A stretch of 64,000 nucleotides of DNA, from the NCBI RefSeq assembly GCF_028743495.1, contig NZ_CP117968.1. The stretch is one strand, 5' to 3'. Under the pieces are notes generated by a model, which saw nothing but the letters and a program-made list of their open reading frames with translations, made no database searches and was not told the origin of the DNA. The stretch comes from Allobacillus halotolerans (lineage in GTDB: Bacteria; Bacillota; Bacilli; Bacillales; Alkalibacillaceae). This document shows positions 15,512 to 25,004 of this stretch, one piece after another (within the stretch, counting starts at the first letter, position 1; each line of letters opens with the position of its first letter). The position numbers and the translations under genes are program-made.

Positions 15512-16486
15512 TTACATAACCTCTTCCAATGTCTGAATGTCGATTCCTTGATAATAATGTTTGACGATGTCTTGATATGTCTTTCCTTCTCTGGCCATTC
15601 CGTTTGCTCCGTATTGACTCATGCCAACGCCATGACCATAGCCTTCCGTTTTGAAAATAATATAGTCATCTTTCTTTTCAATTGTAAAATCATTGGAACG
15701 TAGTCCTAGAGCTTCTCGGACTTCACGTCCACTGAAACTTTTTCCATTGATCGTTAGTTCTGCAATTCGCCCACTCTCGGTTCGTTTCACATTCGATACC
15801 GTTAAATTATTCGAAGCATTAATATCTAGCTGGGCTGCGACTTTTTGCATCGCAATGACTTCTTGCTCACTAAATTCAGGCGACTTTTCATCCCATGGGC
15901 TCGACACACTTTTTAAATAAGGAATTTCATTTTGCCAATAGTCTTCCGCATTTTCGGTATATCCATTACTCGTCGAGAAAAATTGGGCGGTGATTGGCGT
16001 TCCTTCATATGTGATGATCTGACCTTTTGTTTCATTAACAGCCTGCTCAAGTTTCATGAACCTTTCAGAGAAGTCGACGCCCCAGTCTTCCCGGAGTTCT
16101 TCTTCACTTTTAAATACTTGATCATTTACCGTATCGGTCACGTCGTATGCTTCCTCGCTTCCTGTCAGCATTTTTTTCACGATATACGTCCTTGCGGCAA
16201 GTGCTTGTGCTTTAATGGCTTCTTTTTCAAAGCTCATCGGCATTTCCGAAGCGACCACGAGAGCAACATACTCTTCAAGTGGTACCTCTTCAACGACTTC
16301 GCTTTCCTGACGAAAGACAGATACAACTGGTTCTTCACTCGGTGTCTCTGTTTCGGTTACTGGCTCACTTTCTACTTGTTCATCCACTTTCGTCGATGCC
16401 TCGGCAAACGGGATGACAAGAAGCGTAGGCAACACTAGAATGACTGAAAGTAACGTGGCAACTAGGATGATTGGTACCTTTCTCAC
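15512..16486 (-). CDS. spoIID: Stage II sporulation protein SpoIID (peptidoglycan lytic transglycosylase)
   Basis: The 324-residue protein has an N-terminal membrane anchor (VRKVPIILVATLLSVILVL) and the SpoIID domain: VPLEEYVALVVASEMP, ALAARTYIV, and the C-terminal GYGHGVGMSQYGANGMA. SpoIID cleaves glycan strands at the septum and drives engulfment with SpoIIM and SpoIIP. The start is a GTG eight bases after AAAGGAGG; the frame extends upstream without a site. It lies between murAA and spoIIQ exactly as in B. subtilis. Confidence 0.95.
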   Translation of the reverse strand: MRKVPIILVATLLSVILVLPTLLVIPFAEASTKVDEQVESEPVTETETPSEEPVVSVFRQESEVVEEVPLEEYVALVVASEMPMSFEKEAIKAQALAARTYIVKKMLTGSEEAYDVTDTVNDQVFKSEEELREDWGVDFSERFMKLEQAVNETKGQIITYEGTPITAQFFSTSNGYTENAEDYWQNEIPYLKSVSSPWDEKSPEFSEQEVIAMQKVAAQLDINASNNLTVSNVKRTESGRIAELTINGKSFSGREVREALGLRSNDFTIEKKDDYIIFKTEGYGHGVGMSQYGANGMAREGKTYQDIVKHYYQGIDIQTLEEVM

Positions 16487-16613
16487 TTTTGAAATTCCTC
16501 CTTTGATTAACTCCTGACTATTACTAGTTTTATGTAAAAGGCACCTTTGATAGAACAAAAATATAGAAATTTTATAGAAAAAATTCACATCAAGATTAAT
16601 AGATTGCTCAACG

Positions 16614-16646
16614 TGAAAAAGCCCATCTCCTTTCAGAGATAGGCTG
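16614..16646 (-). terminator. Intrinsic terminator of murAA
   Basis: On the minus strand AGCCTATCTC...GGAGATGGGCT followed by TTTTTC. Confidence 0.8.
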
Positions 16647-16681
16647 TGAGCTTATATCGATTTATTAATGAGTACGGCTAG

Positions 16682-17986
16682 TTAGCTAGACTTTGCCAAT
16701 TTATCTGTCGTTGTTGGTTCTTCTGCTTCATCCGTTACGCGTTCGATTGTTGCGCCGAGTAATCTCAGTTTTTCTTCAAAGTTTACATAGCCACGATCTA
16801 AATGTTTTAATTCAGTGACTTCAGTGCGACCTTCTGCGACTAAGCCTGCGATGATGAGTGCGGCAGCAGCACGGAGATCGGTTGCTGCAACTTCTGCTCC
16901 TTGCAATTCGACTGGACCATTGACGATGGCACTACGTCCTTCGATTTTTGCTGCAGCGTTCATTCTTCTGAACTCTTCGACATGCATGAAACGATTTTCA
17001 AAGACCGTTTCCGTGATGACACTAGTACCTTCTGCTTTCATTGTCAGTGTCATGAACTGCGATTGTAAATCGGTCGGGAAGCCAGGATACGGTAGTGTTT
17101 TAATATCGACAGGCTTCAGTTTTTCACGGGCGGTGACACGGACAGCATCATCATACTCTTCAATCCGAATACCCATTTCTTTCATCTTCGCGATTAATGA
17201 GCGCAAATGTCCTGGAATTGCGCCGTTTACGACGACGTCTCCTCCTGTTAGCGCTGCAGCGATCATGAATGTCCCTGCTTCGATTCGGTCAGGAATAATG
17301 GTATGCTCGACACCATGCAATGCAGGAACGCCTTCGATACGAATTGTTTCCGTACCAGCTCCGATTACTTTACCACCCATTTGGTTAATATAGTTTGCTA
17401 AATCAACGATCTCTGGTTCTCTCGCGCAATTTTCAATGACAGATGTTCCTTCCGCTAAAGCTGCAGCCATGATAATGTTTTCCGTTGCGCCGACGCTTGG
17501 GAAATCCAAATAAATTCTTGCGCCTTGCAACTTTCCTGGTGCAAATGCTTCTACATATCCATTTCCTACATGAATATCTGCACCCATGGCTTCGAAACCT
17601 TTCAAATGTTGATCGATTGGTCTGGAGCCAATTGCACAGCCTCCTGGCATGGCGACTTTTGCGTGACCATACCTGGCCAGTAAAGGTCCCAACACAAGTA
17701 CAGAAGCTCTCATTTTCCGTACATATTCAAAAGGTGTTTCTGTCTTTAATGTGTCAGACGCATCGATATGAAGCTTTCCACCATCTCTAAACACATTCAC
17801 ATTCATATATCTTAAAACTTCACTAATTGTATCTACATCTGCTAGTGTTGGCACTTGGTCGAGTGTACTTTTTCCTTCACTTGCCATGATGCTTGCTGCA
17901 ATTACAGGTAAAACTGAGTTTTTGGCACCTTCGACTTGGACAGTTCCTTCAAGTCGATTGCCTCCTGTCACAATGATTTTATCCAC
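16682..17986 (-). CDS. murAA: UDP-N-acetylglucosamine 1-carboxyvinyltransferase MurAA
   Basis: A 434-residue EPSP-synthase-fold enzyme that adds enolpyruvate to UDP-GlcNAc, the first committed step of peptidoglycan synthesis. MDKIIVTGGNRLEGTVQVEG and GAKNSVLPVIAAS hold the substrate-binding Lys-Asn pair; the fosfomycin-target cysteine is in MPGGCAIGSRPIDQH. The window encodes a second MurA at 59.8 kb; low-GC Gram-positives usually have both. Neighbours ywmB-like and spoIID identify this copy as MurAA, the main form in B. subtilis. GTG start behind GGAGGG. Confidence 0.95.
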   Translation of the reverse strand: MDKIIVTGGNRLEGTVQVEGAKNSVLPVIAASIMASEGKSTLDQVPTLADVDTISEVLRYMNVNVFRDGGKLHIDASDTLKTETPFEYVRKMRASVLVLGPLLARYGHAKVAMPGGCAIGSRPIDQHLKGFEAMGADIHVGNGYVEAFAPGKLQGARIYLDFPSVGATENIIMAAALAEGTSVIENCAREPEIVDLANYINQMGGKVIGAGTETIRIEGVPALHGVEHTIIPDRIEAGTFMIAAALTGGDVVVNGAIPGHLRSLIAKMKEMGIRIEEYDDAVRVTAREKLKPVDIKTLPYPGFPTDLQSQFMTLTMKAEGTSVITETVFENRFMHVEEFRRMNAAAKIEGRSAIVNGPVELQGAEVAATDLRAAAALIIAGLVAEGRTEVTELKHLDRGYVNFEEKLRLLGATIERVTDEAEEPTTTDKLAKSS

Positions 17987-18022
17987 AACATTTCCCTCCG
18001 TGATCGATATTCCGTATGTTAT

Positions 18023-18694
18023 TTAATATTCAATTACAAGGATAGGTGTTCCGATTGTCAATGTTGCACCGTCTACCTCTTCTCTGATCGCTAATTGAAT
18101 ATTAATAGAATGCTGACTTTCATTTAGACTCGTTTTTATTAGGTCAGTTTTGCCACCTAATACTTTAAACCCTGACTCATCAAGCATATTTTTTTCTTGA
18201 ATGTCAAAATCTTCTCGTATTCTATCAAAAAACAAATTACTATTCATTCTATCACTGTGCTTAGATTGATAACAAGAGTAATAAAGCCCATTTTCAAAGA
18301 ATTCCTTGAAGGTTTCATCATTCAATTTGCCTTTAATTTCATTTTTCACTTGCTCATTCCAGATATCCCCTGAAAGAACATAAGTGACTTGGATTTTTCC
18401 GCGTTGGTCAAAACGAGTTACATCAAACTCTTCGTGTAAAGAATCGTTTTTCTGGGAGTCCTTTAAAGAATCTTTTTTTATTAACGTATTTTCTAAACGT
18501 TCAACTTGTGATTCATTTAACTCTGTTCGGATGGTAAAGGAAAATGAATCAATGTCCAATTCATTCTCTCTAAAATATTGATCGAACGTTTCAATGTCTT
18601 CCATAAAGTCATCTAAATTCGTAGTTTGATAGATTGTATGGTTCGTAAAAATAAAAGAAATCAAATATAGTCCAATAAATAATATTCTCATCAT
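18023..18694 (-). CDS. ywmB: YwmB-like (TATA-box-binding-protein-like, DUF1779) exported protein
   Basis: A predicted secreted or anchored protein of about 224 residues: N-terminal hydrophobic segment MMRILFIGLYLISFIFT, then a soluble domain with no cysteine cluster or known active site. Identity rests on position (between ywzB and murAA, as ywmB in B. subtilis) and on size; the sequence is quite diverged. Two adjacent ATG codons follow GAGGGG, and either may be the start. The function of the family is not known. Confidence 0.7.
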   Translation of the reverse strand: MMRILFIGLYLISFIFTNHTIYQTTNLDDFMEDIETFDQYFRENELDIDSFSFTIRTELNESQVERLENTLIKKDSLKDSQKNDSLHEEFDVTRFDQRGKIQVTYVLSGDIWNEQVKNEIKGKLNDETFKEFFENGLYYSCYQSKHSDRMNSNLFFDRIREDFDIQEKNMLDESGFKVLGGKTDLIKTSLNESQHSINIQLAIREEVDGATLTIGTPILVIEY

Positions 18695-18764
18695 TTCCAC
18701 CCCTCTTATCCAAAGGGTGGGCACGAAACACCAAGAATAAACCTTTCAAATTTCGACTTCTTTT

Positions 18765-18998
18765 TTACATCAAATAACTCAATTGACCTGACCAACGGAT
18801 AAAATCGAGAAAAAAGTTACTTACTGTAGTACCTATCACAATTGAGAGTAAAATAAACAGCAATTTACTTTCGAGCTCTCGATCCTTCTTGAAAATCCCT
18901 TGAATATTGACTGACTCCAAGGCTTTCCAAGCTATTACGATAAAAATAAGGTGGGAAATCATTCCCGTTAATGCATCAACTGCTGGTTGTACAAACAT
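18765..18998 (-). CDS. ywzB: DUF1146 membrane protein YwzB
   Basis: A 77-residue protein with two membrane segments (ISHLIFIVIAWKALE and LLFILLSIVIGTTVSNF), the end FLDFIRWSGQLSYLM being typical of DUF1146. It lies between atpC and ywmB as in B. subtilis. The ATG after AGAGGTG is preferred over an upstream GTG. Function unknown; its place next to the ATP synthase operon is conserved. Confidence 0.85.
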   Translation of the reverse strand: MFVQPAVDALTGMISHLIFIVIAWKALESVNIQGIFKKDRELESKLLFILLSIVIGTTVSNFFLDFIRWSGQLSYLM

Positions 18999-19359
18999 CT
19001 CGGACACCTCTTACTAAGAATGTGCCTGCTATTCCCCACTGGATTAGTCTTACAAAAATAAGTCAAATTGTTGAGCTAATATTACATTTCCCGGGAAATA
19101 TCGACATCAAACCTAAAGTTATTTATTTAGAAAAATTTGCTGTGGAGCGTGAAGACAATGGTTATGTAGTTTGTTCGCGGGTAATAAGTTATGTATTATT
19201 TTGTTAATATTCTTGTAACATTATGTCGTTCGTTAGTTGGATGATGGTTATAATTGCGTATTTTATGCTAATGTTTTGGTGAAAATTCTCTTATTTGTGT
19301 TGTTAAAGTTTTGGTTGATTGTCTTTTCGGCTTAATTGATCATGATGTGTCTGATTGCT

Positions 19360-19956
19360 GATGATGTGTTGGTGATTGTTGATAAATGTGATTTAACTCT
19401 TGATAAAGAGCGTCTAACTGTCAATAAATGCGGGCTAACTGTTGATAAGGATTACCTAACTGTCGATAAATGCATTCCAACTGTTGTTAATGAGCACCTG
19501 ACTGTCGATAAACGCATTCTAACTGTTGATAAAGAGCGCCCAACTGTCGATAAATGCATCACAACTGTTGATAAAGGTCACCCAACTGTCGATAAATGCA
19601 TTCCAACTGTTGATAAAGAGCACCTGACTGTCGATAAACGCATTCCAACTGTTGATAATGAGCGCCCAACTGTCGTTAAATGCGGCCTAACTGTTGATAA
19701 AGAGCACCTGACTGTCGTTAAATGCATTCCAACTGTCGATAAACGCATCCCTACTGTTGATAAAGAGCGCCTGACTGCTGATAAATGATTCCTAATTGCC
19801 GTTATATGCTCCCTGACTACCGATAAATGTGCCCTAGCTTCTGTTATATGCGCCCTAGCTGCTGTTATATGCTCCCTAAATACTGATATATGCTCCTAAA
19901 ATGCCATTATATGCTCCCCAACTATTGATAAAGCACGCCAACCTGTCAATATACAA
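19360..19956. repeat. Tandem array 4: 21-nt TGTCGATAAATGC units grading into TATATGCTCCC units
   Basis: Some 25 units of 21 nt run on the plus strand. Two types alternate: AACTGTCGATAAATGC (type A) and AACTGTTGATAAAGAGC (type B). Beyond about 19790 the same register continues as CTGTTATATGCGCCCTAG, CTGTTATATGCTCCCT and GCCATTATATGCTCC. This array therefore links the GATAAATGC and CATAT families in one continuous register. It fills the gap between the ywzB promoter region and the atpC terminator. A 150-codon open frame across it is a by-product of the 21-nt period. Confidence 0.92.
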
Positions 19957-20000
19957 CAAAAAAAGAGGCTATCCGCATACAATGGGATCAGCCTCTTTTT
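19957..20000 (-). terminator. Intrinsic terminator of the atp operon
   Basis: On the minus strand AAGAGGCTGATCCC...GGATAGCCTCTT followed by TTTTTG, immediately after atpC. Array 4 begins just beyond it. Confidence 0.88.
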
Positions 20001-20001
20001 A

Positions 20002-20406
20002 TTATTGATTATTTGCAATATCAATACGGTTGATCGCACGTTGAAGGGCGATTTGTGCGCGCTTAAAGTCAACGTCGTCTTCTCTTTTGGAGTTTAGGCG
20101 TTGCTCTGCGCGTTCCTTTGCTTGCTGAGCACGATCGACGTCGATGTCGCTCGGTTTTTCTGCAGATTGCGCTAGAATTGTCACTTGGTCAGGACGCACT
20201 TCAACGAAGCCTCCGTTGACTGCGACGTATTCCGTATTGTTCTCGCTTTTTAGTCGTACTGCACTGATGGTCAATGGTGCGACGAGTGGAATGTGGCCTG
20301 GTAAGATCCCGAGTTCTCCACCTTCCGCTCGACAGCTGACCATTTCATAGGTGCCATCCAGTACAGGGCCGTCAGGAGTGACAACACTCACATTTAGTGT
20401 TTTCAA
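20002..20406 (-). CDS. atpC: ATP synthase epsilon subunit
   Basis: The 134-residue F1 epsilon subunit of the central stalk, which also modulates ATP hydrolysis. It starts LKTLNVSVVTPDGPVLDGTY at a TTG five bases after GGAGGGG; a frame extension upstream overlaps an intercistronic hairpin and has no site. GELGILPGHIPLVAP and GGFVEVRPDQVTILA are the beta-sandwich signature; the C-terminal helices (RAQQAKERAEQRL, RAQIALQRAINRIDI) are complete. Last gene of the operon. Confidence 0.96.
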   Translation of the reverse strand: MKTLNVSVVTPDGPVLDGTYEMVSCRAEGGELGILPGHIPLVAPLTISAVRLKSENNTEYVAVNGGFVEVRPDQVTILAQSAEKPSDIDVDRAQQAKERAEQRLNSKREDDVDFKRAQIALQRAINRIDIANNQ

Positions 20407-20427
20407 TCTTACCCCTCCTTGGGCAGT

Positions 20428-20472
20428 GGTAAGCGAAGAGGTCAATTACGACAGTTGCCTCTTTCGCTTAAC
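20428..20472 (-). other. Intercistronic hairpin atpD-atpC
   Basis: TAAGCGAAGAGG and CCTCTTTCGCTTA pair almost perfectly across a 17-base loop. There is no T-run, so it is more likely an RNA processing or stability element than a terminator; it could lower expression of epsilon relative to beta. Confidence 0.6.
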
Positions 20473-20478
20473 GTCCCA

Positions 20479-21879
20479 TTATTGTTCCAATTCTTCGGCT
20501 TTCTTAACGACTTCTTCGATTCGGCCAACCAAGCGGAAGGCATCCTCTGGCAAGTGATCGTATTTACCGGAAAGAATTTCTTTGAATCCTTTGATTGTTT
20601 CCTCAACAGGTACATAGGAACCTTTCATTCCAGTGAACTGTTCAGCCACGTGGAAGTTCTGAGATAAGAAGAACTGAATCCGACGTGCACGTGCTACTGT
20701 TTGTTTATCATCATCGGATAGTTCATCCATACCAAGGATTGCGATGATGTCTTGAAGTTCACTATAACGTTGTAGTGTTTGCTGAACTTCACGCGCTACT
20801 TCATAGTGCTCTTCGCCGACAATGTTCGGGTCAAGTGCACGGGATGTAGAAGAAAGTGGGTCTACCGCTGGGTAAATCCCTTGTTCTGTCAATTTACGCT
20901 CAAGGTTTGTTGTTGCGTCCAAGTGAGCGAAAGTTGTTGCTGGAGCTGGGTCTGTATAGTCATCCGCAGGTACGTATACAGCTTGGATCGATGTAATCGA
21001 ACCTTTATTTGTTGATGTAATACGCTCCTGTAGCTGACCCATTTCCGTTGCAAGTGTCGGCTGGTAACCAACGGCAGATGGCATACGACCGAGTAGGGCG
21101 GATACCTCTAGACCACCTTGCGTAAAACGGAAGATGTTGTCGATAAAGAGTAGAACGTCTTGTCCTTCTTCATCACGGAAGTATTCTGCCATTGTCAAAC
21201 CTGTCAAGGCAACACGCATACGTGCACCAGGTGGTTCGTTCATCTGACCGAATACCATTGCTGTTTTCGTAATAACTCCGGAGTCGCTCATTTCGTAGTA
21301 AAGGTCGTTACCTTCACGTGTACGTTCACCAACACCTGCGAATACGGAAATACCGCCGTGTTCTTGTGCGATGTTGTTGATAAGCTCCTGGATTAATACG
21401 GTTTTACCTACACCCGCACCTCCGAAAAGTCCGATCTTACCACCTTTTACGTAAGGGGCAAGTAAATCTACAACTTTGATACCTGTTTCTAGGATTTGTG
21501 TTTCTGTAGCTAAGGTATCAAAGCTTGGTGATTCACGATGAATTGGATCACGACGAACGTCATCACCGATTTCTTCTTCCAAATCAATTTTTTCACCAAG
21601 AACGTTAAACACTCGGCCTAGCGTCTTTTCACCAACCGGAACGGAGATTGGTCCATTTGTATCTTCCACTTCTTCACCACGAACGAGTCCGTCTGTAGAA
21701 GACATTGCTACGGTACGTACGGTGTCATCACCTAAGTGAAGTGCTACTTCGAGTACTAAATCGTCACGTAGGTCTGTTCCAGCTACACGTAAAGCGTTGT
21801 AGATCTCAGGAAGATCTCCACTATCAAACTTCACGTCAACAACTGGTCCCATGACCTGTGTGATGTGTCCTTTGCTCAT
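20479..21879 (-). CDS. atpD: ATP synthase beta subunit
   Basis: The 466-residue catalytic subunit of F1. MSKGHITQVMGPVVDVKFD is the normal N-terminus; the P-loop is GLFGGAGVGKTVLIQEL, followed by the catalytic GERTREGNDLY and the DELSDDDK segment near the C-terminus that interacts with the gamma shaft. TTAGGAGGG precedes the ATG, and an in-frame extension of 12 codons is not needed. Confidence 0.98.
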   Translation of the reverse strand: MSKGHITQVMGPVVDVKFDSGDLPEIYNALRVAGTDLRDDLVLEVALHLGDDTVRTVAMSSTDGLVRGEEVEDTNGPISVPVGEKTLGRVFNVLGEKIDLEEEIGDDVRRDPIHRESPSFDTLATETQILETGIKVVDLLAPYVKGGKIGLFGGAGVGKTVLIQELINNIAQEHGGISVFAGVGERTREGNDLYYEMSDSGVITKTAMVFGQMNEPPGARMRVALTGLTMAEYFRDEEGQDVLLFIDNIFRFTQGGLEVSALLGRMPSAVGYQPTLATEMGQLQERITSTNKGSITSIQAVYVPADDYTDPAPATTFAHLDATTNLERKLTEQGIYPAVDPLSSTSRALDPNIVGEEHYEVAREVQQTLQRYSELQDIIAILGMDELSDDDKQTVARARRIQFFLSQNFHVAEQFTGMKGSYVPVEETIKGFKEILSGKYDHLPEDAFRLVGRIEEVVKKAEELEQ

Positions 21880-21948
21880 CCTTTTCCCTCCTAACTGAAT
21901 CGAATCAGAAAACATCTTTTCAGTTCATACGAATCTTGCAGTTCGCGA

Positions 21949-22809
21949 TTATTCTAATGCAGATGCACCACTTACGATCTCAGTGATCTCTTGAGTGATG
22001 GCTGCTTGACGTGCACGGTTATACGAGAGAGTTAAGTCATCGATTAAGTCTTCTGCGTTGTCCGTTGCACTGCGCATCGCGGTCATACGAGACGCGTGTT
22101 CACTTGCTTTACCATCGAGTAATGCACCATAAATTAAGCTTTCGGCATACTGAGGCAAAATTGTATTTAAGATTGCTTCTTGATCTGGTTCATATTCATA
22201 TGTGCTGAGCTGCTTTCCTTCTTCATTGATATTGGTCAATGGCAGAAGTTTTGTTTCTGTCACTTCTTGTGTAATTGCACTTACATAGTGGTTATAGTGT
22301 AAGTACAGCTCATCCACTTCTTCGTCTTCAAAGAGGTTTACAGCATAGCTTGTAATCTCTTTGATTTCCGCAAACTCTGGTTGGTCATCCAAACCGACGA
22401 TGCTTTTGGCGATCGGCAGTTCCATTCGTTTACAGAATTCAGTGCCCACTTTACCTAGTGGGATCACCACATATTCGTCTTTAGAACGATGACGCTCTTG
22501 GATTGTACGATAAAGGTTTCTTAAAATATTGCTATTGTAAGGACCTGCTAATCCACGGTCAGATGTGATGACGACATATCCAGTCTTCTTGATTGGACGA
22601 GATTGAAGCATAGGATGATCGGCATCTACGTTACCGGAAGCGATACTCGCGACGACCTCTTGGATTTTTTCCATATAAGGTACGAACGATTTCGCATTTT
22701 GTTCGGCTTTGTTCATTTTAGATGCAGAAACCATTTCCATTGCACTCGTGATCTTTTTGGTGCTGGAAGTCGAATTGATTCTGTTTTTTATTTCACGAAG
22801 AGATGCCAC
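21949..22809 (-). CDS. atpG: ATP synthase gamma subunit
   Basis: The 286-residue rotary shaft. The N-terminal helix MASLREIKNRINSTSSTKKI and C-terminal LSYNRARQAAITQEITEIV form the coiled coil inside the alpha/beta ring; ITSDRGLAGPYNSN is the conserved middle motif. GTG start behind AAGGTGG. Co-transcribed with atpA and atpD. Confidence 0.97.
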   Translation of the reverse strand: MASLREIKNRINSTSSTKKITSAMEMVSASKMNKAEQNAKSFVPYMEKIQEVVASIASGNVDADHPMLQSRPIKKTGYVVITSDRGLAGPYNSNILRNLYRTIQERHRSKDEYVVIPLGKVGTEFCKRMELPIAKSIVGLDDQPEFAEIKEITSYAVNLFEDEEVDELYLHYNHYVSAITQEVTETKLLPLTNINEEGKQLSTYEYEPDQEAILNTILPQYAESLIYGALLDGKASEHASRMTAMRSATDNAEDLIDDLTLSYNRARQAAITQEITEIVSGASALE

Positions 22810-22856
22810 AACGTCTCACCACCTTTTTTAAGAGACTTCTTCGTATTTTAAAAAGG

Positions 22857-22893
22857 TGTGTCAGAAATGATTCATACGAGTCAATTTCCGACA
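22857..22893 (-). other. Intercistronic hairpin atpA-atpG
   Basis: GTGTCAGAAATGA and TCAATTTCCGACAC form an imperfect stem around CATACGAG in the 117-base gap between atpA and atpG. No T-run, so a processing or stability element is more likely than a terminator. Confidence 0.5.
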
Positions 22894-22926
22894 CGGTCAA
22901 ACAGATTGTTTATATGAATCAATGAT

Positions 22927-24441
22927 TTATTTTTGTTCGCTAACGCTGAACGTGTTTTTGAAGCCTTCAATCGCTTTGTTGAATGCTTCTTTATCCGGAA
23001 GCTGTTCTGTTTCACGGATGGATTGAAGTATGTCAGATGCATGTTGTTTCATGTATGCATGTAGACCTTCCTCGAAACGTTGTACATCTTCCACTGGAAT
23101 GTCATCCAAGTAGCCGTTAACCAATGCATAAATGATTGCAACTTGGTATTCGACACGTTGTGGTTCGTGTAGGCCTTGTTTCAAGACTTCAACCGTACGT
23201 TGTCCACGGTTCAGTTTCGCTTGTGTTGCTTTATCGAGGTCAGAACCGAACTGTGCGAAAGATTCCAACTCACGGAAGGACGCTAAGTCAAGACGTAGCG
23301 TACCAGCAACTTTCTTCATTGCTTTGATTTGTGCTGAACCACCAACACGGGATACGGAAAGACCTGGGTTGATCGCAGGACGTACACCGGAGTTGAATAG
23401 GTCAGACTGCAAGAAGATTTGTCCGTCTGTGATGGAAATGACGTTCGTTGGGATATACGCACCGATATCACCGGCTTGTGTCTCAACGAATGGTAGGGCT
23501 GTCAATGAGCCGCCGCCTTTTGCATCACTTAGTTTAGCTGCACGCTCTAGTAAGCGAGAGTGCAAGTAGAATACGTCTCCAGGGAATGCTTCACGGCCTG
23601 GTGGGCGACGTAGTAGCAAGGAAAGTTCACGGTAGGCAGAAGCCTGTTTGGATAAGTCATCATAGACGACCAATACGTGTTTTCCGTTATACATGAATTC
23701 TTCACCCATAGATACACCCGCATATGGTGCTAGGTAAAGAAGTGGCGCTGGGTCAGATGCGCCCGCATTAACGACGATTGTATAGTCTAATGCGCCATGT
23801 TGACGAAGGGTTTCAACAACACCACTTACTGTGGATTCTTTTTGTCCGATCGCAACATAGATACAAATAACGTCTTCTTCTTTTTGGTTAATGATTGTGT
23901 CAATGGCGATTGCCGTTTTACCTGTTTGGCGGTCACCAATGATCAATTCACGCTGTCCACGGCCAATTGGTACCATGGAGTCGATTACTTTAATTCCAGT
24001 CTGTAGTGGTTCGTCAACTGATTTACGATCCATAACTCCTGGCGCCGGACTTTCAATCGGGCGGGATTTGGATGTTTCAATTGTACCTAAACCATCGATT
24101 GCTTGACCTAATGGATTCACAACACGACCTAATAATTCTTCTCCAACTGGAACTTGCATAATACGTCCGGTACGGCGAACTTCATCACCTTCGCGGATTT
24201 CAGTAAATGGCCCAAGAATAACGATACCGACGTTGTTCTCTTCAAGGTTTTGGGTCATTCCCATTACGCCGTTAGAGAATTCAACGAGCTCCCCAGCCAT
24301 TACATCATCTAGACCATGTGCACGAGCGATTCCGTCACCGACTTCGATTACGGTACCGACATCGTTTACTTCGATCTCAGAATCATAATTTTCAATTTGC
24401 TGTTTAATCAGCGCACTGATTTCTTCAGCTTTGATGCTCAT
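22927..24441 (-). CDS. atpA: ATP synthase alpha subunit
   Basis: The 504-residue non-catalytic nucleotide-binding subunit of F1. MSIKAEEISALIKQQIENY is the membrane-proximal helix that binds delta; the P-loop is IIGDRQTGKTAIAIDT; VSRVGGSAQIKAMKKVAGT and the C-terminal domain are intact. AGGGGTG upstream sets the ATG, with a GTG nine bases earlier being less well placed. Confidence 0.98.
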   Translation of the reverse strand: MSIKAEEISALIKQQIENYDSEIEVNDVGTVIEVGDGIARAHGLDDVMAGELVEFSNGVMGMTQNLEENNVGIVILGPFTEIREGDEVRRTGRIMQVPVGEELLGRVVNPLGQAIDGLGTIETSKSRPIESPAPGVMDRKSVDEPLQTGIKVIDSMVPIGRGQRELIIGDRQTGKTAIAIDTIINQKEEDVICIYVAIGQKESTVSGVVETLRQHGALDYTIVVNAGASDPAPLLYLAPYAGVSMGEEFMYNGKHVLVVYDDLSKQASAYRELSLLLRRPPGREAFPGDVFYLHSRLLERAAKLSDAKGGGSLTALPFVETQAGDIGAYIPTNVISITDGQIFLQSDLFNSGVRPAINPGLSVSRVGGSAQIKAMKKVAGTLRLDLASFRELESFAQFGSDLDKATQAKLNRGQRTVEVLKQGLHEPQRVEYQVAIIYALVNGYLDDIPVEDVQRFEEGLHAYMKQHASDILQSIRETEQLPDKEAFNKAIEGFKNTFSVSEQK

Positions 24442-24458
24442 CCATTTCACCCCTATCT

Positions 24459-25004
24459 TTACTTGTTTGCAGACGTAAGGTTCTGCTCTAAACGTTTCAA
24501 CTGTGTTGCAAGTGTTCCGTCGTAAATTTTATTGCCGATTTGGACACGAATGCCGCCTAGCAATGAAGCGTCGACGATATTGTTCATTCGAAGGGTGTTT
24601 AAATTCAATCGTTTCACAAAAACTTTCTCGACTTGAGCTAGCTCTTCTGAAGAAAGTTCGCGAACGGAATAAACATCCGCTTCTGCAACTCCACTTGCTT
24701 CGTTTTTCATTTCAACAAATGAACGGACCATATCCGGAATGATCTCTACACGGCCTTTATCTACTAATAGTAGGAGTGTGTTTACCAGATCTTTTGTCAG
24801 ATCCTTGAAAGTATTCCGAATGAAATTCTTTTTATCCTCAGTTGAAACTCGTGGATTATTCATATATGTGCTGAAAGCAGGTTCATTTTCATATACTTCA
24901 GCAAGTACATTCAGTTCATTTTCAATCGATTCGAGGGAAGCTTTTTCTTTCCCCAATTCGTAAAGAGCTACCGCATATCTTCTGGCTACAATTGAATTAC
25001 TCAT
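24459..25004 (-). CDS. atpH: ATP synthase delta subunit
   Basis: The 181-residue OSCP-type subunit joining the peripheral stalk to the top of F1. VARRYAVALYELGKEKASLE is the N-terminal helical bundle, and GGIRVQIGNKIYDGTLATQL the conserved C-terminal signature. It overlaps the end of atpF by eight bases, so the two are translationally coupled. Confidence 0.96.
   Translation of the reverse strand: MSNSIVARRYAVALYELGKEKASLESIENELNVLAEVYENEPAFSTYMNNPRVSTEDKKNFIRNTFKDLTKDLVNTLLLLVDKGRVEIIPDMVRSFVEMKNEASGVAEADVYSVRELSSEELAQVEKVFVKRLNLNTLRMNNIVDASLLGGIRVQIGNKIYDGTLATQLKRLEQNLTSANK

Noticed and set aside
19336..19788. A 150-codon plus-strand frame of VDK-rich repeats
   Set aside because: By-product of array 4; it begins and ends with the repeats and lacks a ribosome-binding site.
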